Made by a program: the position numbers and the translations under genes
Shown: piece by piece, positions 53,051-64,000 of the stretch
Position numbering within the stretch: position 1 is the stretch's first letter
Layout: every line of letters begins with the position of its first letter
Assembly (NCBI GenBank): GCA_963965975.1
Contig: OZ014414.1
Coordinates: 6,981,501 to 7,045,500, forward strand
Reading direction: 5' to 3'
DNA: 64,000 bases
Source: Xestospongia bergquistia
Lineage: Eukaryota; Porifera; Demospongiae; Haplosclerida; Petrosiidae
The notes under the pieces: model-generated
The model's database searches: none
Seen by the model: only the letters and a program-made list of their open reading frames with translations
What the model was told of the DNA's origin: nothing

Positions 53051-55005
53051 TATTAGTGGATATTACTATGGAAGCTAATCTAAACCTGCAACTACTTCAC
53101 TAAATAGAGTAGTGAAACAGTATATAGCTGAATACGGTCCTGTTACATTTACTAATGTATTTAAATCACTGTTAAGTTACCTGATCCTTGTTGATCTGGT
53201 AATGTCTATGTTGTCCAGTATTTGCATGCTAATTAGATCATCACTGTTACCAGTTGATATCAATTTCTAGTCAATTTGAATAAGACATTAGAATCAGAGC
53301 TTTGCTTAATCCTCATTGTAGTGCTGAACATCAATCTTGATGATGATGTACAGGAAGAACTGTCAGCTTACTCCTTCAGCTTCAGAATTCTGCTTTTGCA
53401 TTGTATTCTTCCTAATCTATGGAGTAGTTTCAGCAGAGGCTTAGTTTCAATATAATATAATTCAATCATTCATTCGGTCTGTATGCATGCCATTCCACTT
53501 ACTAAATAAGATAAGATTATTTAATCAATCCTCCTGATAACGATTACTTTAACTTTTATAGTAGTCATGCATTAATACTAAATGTCCATATATTACAACA
53601 AAAATTAATAAAAATAAAATTTTGATAGTAAACTAAATTCTATACATTAGTACATTAAATAATAGTTACTATTGACTGTCTCTCATTTTGGATTTGTTCA
53701 TAATGATACCTTTGATGTATGTAGCGTGTGATATTCCATAATAAATGTACTTATCTATTGATCATGACATGCTATAATTAACCAAGTTGAACAAGGTGCA
53801 CTTGTATACCTAACCATAACAATAGGTTGAGTCAGCTCTACAATCAACTAATTGGATTTGTCCACGAGCAATATTTCTAGAAACATGTGATATACCATAA
53901 TAAGCATGAAAAGTGGGAAAAGTATGTGAGGTACCGGTTTTGAATTCATTAAATTTAATTGCCAGAAAAATTTTCATTGTAAAACATTGTTTAAACAATA
54001 TCTATAAATTAAACAGTCTGTTTTATTTATAGAGATGGACTGTATTATCATGCATGCAGAAAAGAAACTTGAGATATAACAAAATAATTCTATAATACAA
54101 AATTACAAATTATTATAATGACACACTCTAGGCTATGAGTTTGATGAGTTCAAATTAAAAGAATGCAATAAGAAGCAACACTTCAACTATTGAAGAAAAG
54201 ATGTGTTCCTCATGTGTTTAAAATATGAGCAGTTCTTTAGTCCATCACTGTACAACATTCTACAATACAATACACAGCACACATGTATATCATGATGATA
54301 CTAGTATAATACTGCTTCAATGAAAAAATATATTAACAACAAGAAAGATAATAATCAGCAATTGTTACAATAATTGAATGAAAGAGTACAATGACTGTAG
54401 TACTAGTGTGGCTAGTAATTTATGGAACCATATCAATTTCCCTGTACTCTCAAGAATCTGATTGTTCCATATATCTTCCATTTCTCTATAGAAATATAGT
54501 GTTCATATACTAGCTTCATTTTGATAATCCTTATTTTATAATGTTTTTCTACTGCAAAGATCATAAGAAGTACGATTGAAAGAAGGTGGCAATAATATTC
54601 CATAATAAATATACAAAGTAGGAAATGTGTATATGTCTTTTCTGATAATACAATTCAGCAAGCTATCTAGGAGTGTCCTTACGATTACATTCTTGAAATT
54701 AGGTTTAAGTAAAATAAATTTGAGATAAGAACACAACTACAACAGCTAAGAACATTAAAAAACAATAAATCAGTTTCCTTATATAGTACAGGAGTAATAT
54801 AACAAAATAAAAGACTCTAAACGATATATTCATACATACATGCATACATATATAAATATATATATATATATACACATATATATATACATATAAATAAAAG
54901 TAATGACAATACCAGCTAAAAATAATTATTATGTTAAAAGCAACAATACTTATTCTAAGTCAGAGTCTAAAAGTCTAGAAGATTTGACATGGCAAGAAAT
55001 TACTT
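53051..55005. other. Intergenic, AT-rich, no gene recognised
   Basis: The 1.95 kb between the glycosyltransferase promoter side and the next minus-strand gene. Two phrases repeat in diverged form (GATATTCCATAATAAATGTAC at about 53731 and AATATTCCATAATAAATATA at about 54594), pointing to an old repeat. TA-rich simple sequence lies at 54838-54892. No coding signal. Confidence 0.5.
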
Positions 55006-56013
55006 TTAACGAATATATAGTTCAATGATATCCAAAGGAGTATCTTCATCATAACCACCTTGATTACCACATACCCTGAGTTCAATGTCTTTAGTAGTAG
55101 TCTCATTAAGAGATTTTATAAACCATGGCATCTTAGGGTTAGTACAACATGGTCCTTCATTTCCATTACATTGTTGACCATCCCACAATGGATCACTAGC
55201 ATATAAAACATATGACCATTTTTGTCCTTCAGATAATCCATGTTCACAGTAGTTATCATTTCCAACAAAATTTGGCAATGTTTTGTTGAAGCCCAGACTA
55301 TTACATAGACATAATCCACCAGCATAAGTCCATATATGCTTATGAGGATTACTACCATAAGTAATCGTAACACCATCAACATATGTGTTACAGTTCTCAA
55401 TGTCTGGACTAGCATTGCTATTAAACAATGGCGGAAATCCATCTGGTGACGCATACTGATAACCTCTTACTTGACCACAGACTTCACTGTAATAATTTTC
55501 TCCAGAGGAAAAGATCGTAGATCCAAATGCTCCTGAATTAGAAAGACCACAAACTCCATGATTTATGTTGTTAAATTGTCGTAATGCTAGTCCAGGAGGA
55601 CAGGTAGCACCAGATTCACTCATGTTGAGATACCCTATTCTCATCCAGCCTCCCTTACCATCACAGTTGCTACCCTCCATATCACAATAGATATCAACAA
55701 CACTACCATTACTTAAAGTGAGGCTATAATATCCTGATGTAGCAGTAGGAAAAGCTTGTAGTAGAGCAATGCAGGAATTATATTTGATACAAGATGTAGG
55801 TACTGTTGATGGACATAATATGAACTTGACTTCATTGGTTTCTTTCAACTTAAACTTCTTTCCACTGTTACTAGAAATACAACAGTATTGTTCATAGAGT
55901 GAGGGAGGATGTGGAGTTAATAGACTAGTACAGTCAGCCATACAATCAGAGAAGCTCTCACTAAACATTACTAATAGGTCTGCAAACAGACATATGAAAA
56001 AGATTACTTTCAT
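55006..56013 (-). CDS. USOMP5-like secreted fibrinogen-related protein, third intact member
   Basis: 335 residues. The ATG at 56013 is the first in the frame and starts a signal peptide, MKVIFFICLFADLLVMFSES; the frame upstream has only a non-ATG extension. The N-terminal part is specific (CCISSNSGKKFKL). A fibrinogen-like core follows: TATSGYYSLTLSNGSVVDIY, CDMEGSNCDGKGGWMRIGYL, VCGQVRGYQYASPDGFPP, YVDGVTITYGSNPHKHIWTY, NDNYCEHG, DPLWDGQQCNGNEGPCCTNP, PWFIKSLNETTTKDIELRVC and IIELYIR. There is one SGYY module rather than the two in the 18603 and 31694 genes, so it is a more distant paralogue. An extracellular matrix role is inferred from the coral USOMP5 family. Confidence 0.85.
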   Translation of the reverse strand: MKVIFFICLFADLLVMFSESFSDCMADCTSLLTPHPPSLYEQYCCISSNSGKKFKLKETNEVKFILCPSTVPTSCIKYNSCIALLQAFPTATSGYYSLTLSNGSVVDIYCDMEGSNCDGKGGWMRIGYLNMSESGATCPPGLALRQFNNINHGVCGLSNSGAFGSTIFSSGENYYSEVCGQVRGYQYASPDGFPPLFNSNASPDIENCNTYVDGVTITYGSNPHKHIWTYAGGLCLCNSLGFNKTLPNFVGNDNYCEHGLSEGQKWSYVLYASDPLWDGQQCNGNEGPCCTNPKMPWFIKSLNETTTKDIELRVCGNQGGYDEDTPLDIIELYIR

Positions 56014-56220
56014 TATTAGCCCTGTTGAGTTCTCTCCCGGATTGAACGAGACACATTCAACAAAATTGTGTTTCCAATTATACGACCTCAATTAATTAAG
56101 AAAATGATAATTAGTATAAATAATGTTCAAACAGGAAATGAATGATAATACATAAACAAACTATAGTAAACATTAACATACCGCAGGCCAAAGGTCTTTA
56201 ACAACAATAAAGAGTCATAA

Positions 56221-57440
56221 TTAATCATCTTGAGAGGGTAACAATAAGGCTATTTTAGAGATTGGTCTCTTGTAGGTTCCTGAGTTCGTCTTCACAGTGA
56301 CTACTCCCAGGAAATCATCTTTGCCTGCATGAATCTTAATCACTCTGTCAAGTGGCCATTTCGAGGGAATTAAATTATCCTGTTGCAAAATCACAATGTC
56401 TCCAACACAAATATTTCATGATGGATAGTCCCATTTTGTATAGCATTTCAGACTAGTGATGTACTCAGACGACCATCATTGCCAGAAATGACGTACAAGT
56501 GCTTGACATAGGTGCCAGCGACGAAGGAGAACGAGGGAATGGTATGAGAATGAGGGATCAGGCAGAGCTTTCAATGGTCTGCCGATGAGAAAGTGCCCAG
56601 GAGTGACAGCTCCTATTCCATTATCATCAAGTGGGAGAGAGATGAGAGGTTTACTGTTGAGACATGATTCCACTTGAGCAAGAACCATAGTAAACTCTTC
56701 AAATGTCAGCTTCACACTGCCAATTACACGTCTCAAATGCGTTTTCATACTTTTCACTGCTGCCTCCCAAAGGCCACCAAAATGAGGAGCATGCTCAGGA
56801 ATGAACTTCCACTGTATATTTTGTGTTGAACAAAACTCATCTTGCGACCTCTGGGTTTTCAGAAATGCAATAAGCTCTTTGATCTCCCAAGCTGCACCCA
56901 CAAAATTTGTACCGTGGTCACTCCATATAAGAGTTAGATTCCCTTGTCAAGATATGAAGCGCCTTAGACAGGCTAGGAAGGCTTCATTTGTTGACTCTGA
57001 CACCAGTTCTAAATGCACAGCTTTCACAGAAAGTGAAACAAAAACACTGGCATAGGTTTTAACTACAGTAGGTTTCCTTACATGTCCATATTTGATGTAG
57101 AAAGAGCCAGCATAGTCCACACCAACCTTGTCAAAAACGAGATCAGGAGTGAGACGCTCAATAGGTAATTGACCTAGCATCTGATGTTGAGGCTTTGCTG
57201 AGGTACGTTGACAAATGACACAACTGCGGGTGATTGATCGAATTATTTTACGTCCTCCGAGGATGTAGAAATGGTGATTCAGAGAACAGGCTAGTAATGT
57301 AGGACCAGCATGAAGTAAGCAAAGGTGTTCAAAATGAATCATCAGCTTAGTTACAGGAAGTTTTCCAGATAGGATGACAGGATGCTGACTTGAATATGAG
57401 ACCTTCTTGACGCAGTCTCTGCCACCCACATGTAGAATGC
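56221..57440 (-). pseudogene. BEL/Pao-type retrotransposon fragment: integrase and C-terminal domain
   Basis: Reading leftwards: ILHVGGRDCVKK, then a zinc-binding region with HAG and CVICQRTSAKPQ, then the integrase core with DKVGVDYAGSFYIKYG, SVKAVHLELVSESTNEAFL, LIWSDHGTNFVGAAWEIKEL and PEHAPHFGGLWEAAVKSMK. It ends in a domain with DNLIPSKWPLDRVIKIHAGK and GTYKRPISKIALLLP. Three in-frame TGA codons interrupt it (after FIS, HFWQ and DYPS). No LTR, gag or reverse transcriptase is present. The 5' edge at 57440 is fused in frame to USOMP5 sequence. Confidence 0.88.
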
Positions 57441-58480
57441 CACCTTCATTACTACATACCCTAACTTCAATATCTTCTACAATAGACTCATTGAGAGATT
57501 TTATAAACCATGGCATTTTGGGGTTAACACAACTTGGTCCTTCATTTCCATCGCATTGTTGACCATCCTACAATGGATCACTGGAATGTAAAACATATAG
57601 CCAATTTTGTCCTGCAGGTAATCCAGATTCACAGTAATAATCAAAACTGGGTGATGTTGTGCTGTAACTCCTAGTATTACATGGGCATAAAAGATTACCT
57701 GCATAGTGACACTCACTCAAACCACCAGCATAAGCCCAGATATGTTTACGAGGATTACTACCATAAGTAATAGTAACACCATCCATATATGTGTTACAGT
57801 TTTCAATGTTTGGACTACCAGCAGAATCAAACAAAGGTGGGAATCCATTTGGTGAGTAGAACTAATAACCCCTTATTTGGCCACAAACCTCACTGTAATT
57901 ATTTCCTCCAGAGGAAAAGATTGTAGATCCAAATGTTACTGAATTATTAAGACCACAAAGTCCATGATTTATACCATTAAATTTTTGTTGTGTTAGTCCA
58001 TGTGGACATCTAGCATTAGATTCACTCATGTTGAGGTAGCCTACTCTCATCCAACCTCCCCCACCATCACAGTTACTACCCTCCATATCACAAATAGACT
58101 GATATAAGAGAACCATTAGGAGCTTGTATTGTGTAATAGCCTGATGTAGCAAGGTTATTCTTTCATAGGATCTCTAAACATCCAGTAGAACCCAAGTAAA
58201 TTGACTCAGAGACAGCTTCTAGTAGACCGTCAACAAGATGTTCAACATCAGTACCACACTTATGTGTATCTCTAACCTCTACACAATATTGTATTGGATA
58301 GTAGTCAGTAGAGATTTCACAATTGTTGATATCCTTTCCATTACAAGTTAAACAATCACCAATATTGATGGGAGAAACATGATTTGAAAACTCACTTAAA
58401 GATCCAAAATGCCTTCATCACATAGAGAGTTATCCCAATACACTTTAATAGGAGCATCTGAAATTGAAGATATGACACCT
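57441..58480 (-). pseudogene. USOMP5-like pseudogene cut by the BEL/Pao fragment
   Basis: The minus strand preserves CDMEGSNCDGGGGWMRVGYL, VCGQIRGY, YMDGVTITYGSNPRKHIWAY, CPCNTRSYSTTSPSF, YYCESGLPAGQNW, DGQQCDGNEG and PWFIKSLNESIVEDIEVRVC. In-frame TAG codons follow RGY and fall in DPL*DGQQC. A frame change precedes CDMEG. The last residues that match other members are SNEGG, after which BEL/Pao sequence begins, so the normal IIELYI end is lost. The N-terminal part (58150-58480) is cysteine-rich and degraded. It is closest to the gene at 55006-56013. Confidence 0.85.
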
Positions 58481-58607
58481 ACAAACATATGAAAGGAAAT
58501 AGCCAAAAAATGCATCACAATTCAAGTAACTGATAGATTTCAAGGCAAGGCATAAATTTTTGAATGATTTGCTGATCTTGCATATGTGAATGCACTATAT
58601 ATGAAAT

Positions 58608-58631
58608 AAATGATGCCTACTGTTTTATTGT

Positions 58632-58707
<76 letters not shown>

Positions 58708-58772
58708 ATATATATATATATAACATTGTTTTATATATATATATATATAACATTAAAACAGTAGGCATCATG
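58608..58772. repeat. Palindromic foldback with (TA)n centre
   Basis: Arms of about 27 bases, starting GATGCCTACTGTTTTATTGT and mirrored as ACATTAAAACAGTAGGCATC, enclose over 100 bases of TA repeats. The whole can fold into one long hairpin. It may be a small foldback element whose centre expanded. Confidence 0.8.
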
Positions 58773-59343
58773 TATACATATTACACATATCCTATATTAT
58801 TTTAAAATTATATGTAAAATATTATATACTCTATAAAAGGTAGATTGTTGATTTAACTACTATATGTTATATGTAACAAAACTATTTCATGTTAAAAAGT
58901 TTTGACTACTAATAGGCTACTTACTAAATAATTTTAGGCTCAAATAAACAATAAGCATGATTTGGTAAGAGAACATAACAATTTCTTGAAGTTGCAAAAC
59001 ATGAGTTGAAGATTGTATTAATAGAAGTAGTCAATTATAACATTGTCATTTTAGATTTTTCTATTCATAAAGTTTCTTTATGAACCAATACATGCACAGC
59101 AAAACTGAAATTAAAAAACATCTAACTTATCATAACTTCATTGATTTAATTTCAACTTTCACATATCATAATATATAATGTAAGTTAAAAGATGATACAC
59201 AGCTTGAAGTAATTGATCACTTTAATATATAAGTATAGTATGCATCCTTTGTGGTAGTGTACAATTAAGATATACATACCATAAGTATTTTTACATCAAT
59301 TAGATGAGTTTAAGAGATGCAAAATAACATATCAAGAGGTCTT

Positions 59344-59697
59344 CAATGTCTGAGGAGGTTTTCTGACATTTAATTTGCTCTAATTTTATTACTTATCTAA
59401 TTCCACTGTTACTTTAAAACCTTTGTCTAAATGTTTGAAAACCTTTATATGTTACTTTAGTTAATTGTTATTAATTAATAAATGTTAAGACAGATACAAG
59501 TACTATATTATGTAATACATATATAAATGAAGCTATATAACTAAGCTTAAACTTTCAATAAATGGGTTGAGCTATCCCTATAGAATAAACATACTTATCA
59601 TTGCAGACACTTCCAAGTGATTTACTTAGTTATTCAAAATTTGCTATGTGTTGCCATGTTGAGCAAATTAAATGTCAGAAAACCTCCTCAGACATTG
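59344..59697. mobile_element. MITE with 37-bp perfect terminal inverted repeats
   Basis: CAATGTCTGAGGAGGTTTTC and the following 17 bases at 59344-59380 recur as the exact reverse complement at 59661-59697. Weak similarity (CAAGA...) extends a few bases outward. The 280-base interior is AT-rich and noncoding. No clear target duplication was found, so the outer borders are uncertain. Confidence 0.75.
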
Positions 59698-60089
59698 CTT
59701 CTTGAAATAGTTCCTATCTTATTACATCAGTGTATATCATGAGAAGCTTATATATGCTCTTATGGCAATACTTAGCTTATGGATAACAGTTGTGGCTAAA
59801 TTATAGGAACAATCAAACATATTGACTGCAAACTTGTGCTGCATATTGGAGCTTGATACCTTATAATTGGAATTTGAACAATAAAGCTGTAGAAAACAAA
59901 GGTCAAGTTAAAATAACATGGATGCACAGACTTTAGTTACCTTATGCTAAGGTGTTCAACAATCAGTAATCATTATGAGAATCTAATAACTTAAAGAGAT
60001 TTGTTCCAAGGTTTGGGTTTGGTTATGTTATAATATAATAAACATGAATGATGAAAATACATTTCTGACATACATCTATGACCTAATTC

Positions 60090-60273
60090 GGGTGGTTCTT
60101 GGTGTAACTTCACTCTGATGACATCATCATTAAATGACAGGTAGTGATGTCATCATATATGATAGCATCATCTAAATCCATCACCTACAACCTAAACCAA
60201 ACCTTATGACACAAGTGATGTCATCATCATAGTACAAGTTACATCATCATAGAAGTTACACCAAGAAGGACCC
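60090..60273. mobile_element. MITE with 8-bp target duplication, copy 2
   Basis: Terminal inverted repeats of 22 bases (left begins GGGTGGTTCTTGGTGTAACT; right ends AAGTTACACCAAGAAGGACC plus C) differ at two positions. Flanking 8-mers CCTAATTC at 60082-60089 and 60274-60281 are identical. The interior matches 15190-15364. This is the better preserved copy. Confidence 0.9.
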
Positions 60274-60281
60274 CCTAATTC

Positions 60282-61655
60282 AAGACTTTTATATCATAGT
60301 ATGTCTCCTTTCAATTGTATTACCTAATATATGGTTACATATATCAATATATGATTACGTACTGTTTATCATCTTAAAATGAAGACTGTGGGGGTCTCTA
60401 ATCAATAACATCTCAAAATTATGTTAGTATCATTAATTCAGATTATTTCCATTGAATTGTCTAAAATTAATTGAACTTGTTTAAACTAAATTAGGTATAA
60501 CTATATTAATAATTTGTGAAGTTAGAAATTAACTAGCCAAACTAAATTACTACATGAATGTGTCCAGCCATTGTTCAAACAAATTCTTCAAGAGTAATAA
60601 TGTTGTTTGTAAATCTTTGTTGAAGTTGTGTGATTCTCAAACTTAACCTCCTTCTCTTTTATAGAGCAGTCTTTGTCGATGATCTCAGTAAAGGGAGTTG
60701 GTAGTTTGGCTGCTTTTTCATCCTTGTCTGGTCTCCTAGAAAGGTGTTGTGTCTCAATTTGTTAAAGGAGAGGTGCTGGTTGTATATCATTGTCTGGTCT
60801 GGCTTTTAACAGTTACAAGGGTAGCTATAAAAGTCAGTGCTATGTATTACATATATTTCCTGTAGATTAAAGAACAGGTTTATGTAATTCTAAATTATTT
60901 GAACTATTCAGGATTTTATTTCGTAACTTTAATTGGAATTTAAATGTTTATCAATAAATTTGTATTTGTCAGATGTAAAATGAAATTGTCACGTACGGAT
61001 TATATAGGACTTAATGTTTAGAACCAATAATTGCACTTAATAATATGTTCCAGAAGGTAGTTCTATATTTGCTTATGACCATGTACATGGAATCTATAAA
61101 CAATTGTATATTATATTATGTCCACTTACAACATAATTTTAATACATTGTTGTATGGAACTTTCAAGAAGAGTTTACTGTTCATTTGTAAGGACTTTCAG
61201 TATAATTATATATGGTCATGTTCCATACTGACATGTCATTGTTTGACTTCTCTATGTTTACACCTTGCATTGATTGAAACATTGCATGTTTATAATATAA
61301 TTATACTAAAAACATTGTTCAATATATAATTATCATACATAAACATACTCAAACAACTATATATGAATGTCATTTTAAAAAATCAACTATATAATTTAAT
61401 ATGGGCTGCATAATATTATTAGCATAATGCTAAGTTTGTTATACTTAGAGAAATATGTCATATACATGTGCACAAATACATAATATATAATATATAATTT
61501 AAAAATGTACAATTTTTTAAAAATGGATTAAGTTCATGTAGAATGTTATTTTAATCAAGCTTACTTTATTCACTTACATATAAATAATTATCAACAATTT
61601 TGACAGCAGAATCACATGAGTTGAAAGTAATGACAAAGTTCACTATAAACAGGTC

Positions 61656-61657
<2 letters not shown>
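60282..61657. other. Intergenic, no gene recognised
   Basis: AT-rich. A stretch at 60655-60800 (after TTTTATAG) is less AT-rich and might be an exon of an unrecognised gene, but no domain or consistent splicing supports it. The longest open frame (61045-61329) has no recognisable features. Confidence 0.4.

Positions 61658-61706
<49 letters not shown>
61658..61706. repeat. (TA)n microsatellite
   Basis: About 24 TA dinucleotides, with a second AT run at 61740-61763 directly before the foldback element. Confidence 0.92.
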
Positions 61707-61708
<2 letters not shown>

Positions 61709-61763
61709 TGAGAGTGCTCAACTGGGTGCAGGAGTGTAGTATATATATGTATATATATATATA

Positions 61764-61998
61764 TTACTGATTTGCAATAAGGGACCACTTCCATAAAACC
61801 ATTAGTGACCTGATTTCTGAAAAAGACCACTGTTAAAAAATCTTCAAAAAATAGTTTGTATACATATATAGTTGCTATATATGCACAACTATTCTATATG
61901 TATACAAACTGTTTTCTGAGATGTTTTAATAGTGTTTTGTTAACAAATCAGGTGCTGAATGTTTTGACAGAAGTGGTCAATTTTTGCAAATCTGGTCA
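61764..61998. mobile_element. Foldback element, copy 3
   Basis: It contains GATTTGCAATAAGGGACCAC at the left and a right arm with GACAGAAGTGGTCAATTTTT, the same design as 2357-2594 but more diverged. It sits between AT repeats, so a target duplication cannot be read. Confidence 0.75.
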
Positions 61999-62827
61999 TA
62001 TATATATATAATATTTATTATAATGAAAAGATATATAGAATTCACTAATTCAATCAATCTATCCACACATACATATATGCATCCATATATACAATACATA
62101 TGGTGCTATAATTATATATATATATATGTATAAGGTTTGTAAATCAGTACTTATAAGTATACTCATTTACAAACCTTCAGTAATACTATACATGCTTTAA
62201 TTTTTAGCCCAATACCTCCCATAATAAAGTTTGTATTATGTATGATTGCTTAAAAATCAAAAACAACATGCCATCTCAATAATAAAAAGATTTTAAAATT
62301 TATTAGCTAAATTGGGTAATCAAAATTACCAATTTGATTCATGAAACTTGTTCATTGATATATGATAAGTATTATTACTTAAATGAGAATGACTCAACCA
62401 CAAAAGTTATTACATAAAAGACAGAGCTTCCAACAATAGCAACAACAGGAAAGACAGCAAAAACCTACAAAAAGATGGATGCATCCATGGTAGTAGCTGT
62501 TGTAATTATATTAAATTATATAATAACAAGATTAAACCTGCAACATTCAATCCAACTGACATGTAGAGTTGTAGCAAAGGTTCTACTATTTCTCCTGGAG
62601 GGTACAGTTACAACAAGGGATAGCTATAATCAGATGTTACCACTCCTGGTCATTGCTATTTATAAAACCACACGACTAAAAATGACTTTAAATGTTCGTC
62701 TATACGCAAGCTATCATGAAAGGTTGAGTTATGAATCCTCAATATTTTTAAAGTATTTGAACAACCAACCAACATGTATCGTGTTGTTCTTCTATTTGGT
62801 TCAAACTGTTATGATTAGAGTCAAATG

Positions 62828-62930
62828 TTTTTTCGCGTTTTGTGTCAACCGCGAAAATTTGATTATTAATTATTAATTATTCGCTAGTCTAATTTTCGCA
62901 TTTTGTGTCAACCGCGAAAATATAACTAAT
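62828..62930. repeat. Tandem pair of short palindromes (TTTTCGC...GCGAAAA)
   Basis: The phrase TTTTGTGTCAACCGCGAAAA occurs at about 62838 and 62901, each preceded by TTTTCGC(G/A), so each copy can form a small hairpin. They are about 63 bases apart. They are probably remnants of a small transposon end. Confidence 0.55.
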
Positions 62931-63154
62931 TCCTGGTCGTAAGAAAGATTGTGGCTTTTTGTCCCATAATACCAACTTTGGATGTTCTAAGTGTTTTAAA
63001 TCATTTTCTATTGTGATGGATTATTCTGTTACAATAGAAATACATGGAAAGTACATGCTATGTTGAACTCTGAAAGTCTCTTGACATAAGTGAAAACAAA
63101 AGCTGAGAAATGCAACTTAGAATCATTACATGGATATCAATGTTGTTTTAATGT

Positions 63155-63900
63155 TTTTCTAGATCTACCATATTTTGATCTTGTTTCTATGTTAATTGCT
63201 GACCCTATGCATAATTTGTAAATTGACACTGCCAAAAACATATTTTATTTTATTTGGGTAAAGTGAAGTATCATTTCTAGTACAAGTATGGGATTAATGA
63301 TGGAATTACTTCCCTTGAAATCACAGCACATTCAAAAATATCGAGATTACTAGCTTGTGCTAAAGGTAGTAAAAATTTCACAGCTAAATAATGGATTATT
63401 ATTTCATTCATTGCCTGTTTGACATTATACCTGTGGAGCATTTAGAGTGCTGGAGACATTTTGTTTTAGCTCCAAGGCTGCTCTCAAAGAGTATACTTAC
63501 TCAAGATGAACCAAAAGTTGCTGATAATCTGTTTTTACAATTTGGAAAAAGATTTGACCAACTATATTGTAGAGAGAGTGTAACACCTAAATGCATTGTC
63601 ATCTGGCTAGCTCTGTTAATGATTTTGGTCCAATTAGTTAATTTTGGTTATTTCTATTCAAAAAATACAATAGACTACTACATGATCATTCCATTGAGGC
63701 TCAAAAAATGAAACGATTTGTTTAGATAGTTCATATTTACAGCTACTACATGACATTCCTGATAATCCTGTTTCACATGTTTTTGAAGATATTGTTTACC
63801 AGCATGCATCAATGTTTTTGTCAGTAAAGTCATCTGATTTTAATACAGATCAACTGTATAGCACAACTTCCTGTATTTGTTGCAAAATGAACTCTAAATA
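63155..63900 (+). pseudogene. Decayed DNA-transposon protein fragment (CACTA/Tnp2-like region, tentative)
   Basis: In changing frames the plus strand reads LPYFDLVSMLIADPMHNL, then DTAKNIFYFIWVK, QHIQKYRDY, FTAK*W, then PVEHLECWRHFVLAPRLLSK, ILTQDEPKVADNLFLQFGKR, FDQLYCRESVTP, and after a frameshift MHCHLASSVNDFGPIS*FWL, FLFKKYNRLL and HSIEAQKMKRFV. The order DPMHNL, FTA..W, HLECWRHFV, MH(L)HCHL and FWLF fits a transposon-derived protein family common in sponges and cnidarians, as I recall it; the superfamily name is an inference. Several stops and frameshifts; inactive. It may continue past the window. Confidence 0.6.
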
Positions 63901-64000
63901 TACTCTTAGTATGTTCCCTTCACATCTAATTAATTAGATACACAACCTATATGAGATTCTATACACTTGAGCACTGTCATTATCCGTTCCATGCTCAATT

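Noticed and set aside
62475..62876. ORF of 133 codons near the right edge
   Set aside because: No family resemblance, and its 3' part runs through the palindromic repeat at 62828-62930.

Overview
The window looks like metazoan nuclear DNA, most likely from a demosponge close to Amphimedon queenslandica. It is strongly AT-rich. Its genes have many exons with GT-AG introns of tens of bases to several kb. It carries fibrinogen-related secreted proteins of the kind found in sponges and corals, an animal-type CDK8 and many decayed transposons. The species is inferred, not shown. No bacterial features, CRISPR arrays, rRNA or tRNA genes were recognised.

The backbone is a tandem duplication of the CDK8 locus. 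Unit A runs from about 1575 to 28616 and unit B from about 28617 to 47579. Bases 1-1574 are the tail of a still earlier unit. Each unit has, in order: decayed Ig/FN3 coding fragments; CDK8 exons on the plus strand; a minus-strand multi-pass membrane protein gene lying in the last CDK8 intron; and a spacer of about 1.6 kb. Only unit B reaches the true last exon of CDK8 (49751-49885), so only this copy is complete: 13 exons, 454 codons, 35892-49885. The unit A copy breaks inside exon 8 at about 7823, lacks exons 9 and 13, and resumes at about 21643.

The 13.8 kb that splits CDK8-A holds the 3' end of a leucine-rich-repeat gene, a LINE relic, an intronless FEM1-like ankyrin gene, a block of skeletal-matrix-protein-5-like (USOMP5-like) secreted genes and pseudogenes, and a Ty3/gypsy gag-protease fragment. 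The USOMP5-like block occurs again in unit B, but upstream of CDK8 and flanked by 58-bp direct repeats. The nested membrane protein is intact in unit A (25075-27027), a deletion-ridden pseudogene in unit B (45000-45498), and visible only as its first 8 codons at the left edge (1-24).

Right of CDK8 are a GT14-family (core-2/I-branching) glycosyltransferase on the minus strand (50796-52307), a deleted hAT element with an 8-bp target duplication, another intact USOMP5-like gene (55006-56013, minus), a USOMP5-like pseudogene fused in frame to a BEL/Pao integrase fragment, several foldback or miniature inverted-repeat elements, and a decayed DNA-transposon coding region at the right edge.

The two CDK8 units are nearly identical in exons and differ more in introns. 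This could be a real recent duplication or two haplotypes placed in series by the assembler. The unit-specific insertions and rearrangements are visible in the sequence; which explanation is right needs read-depth or long-read data.
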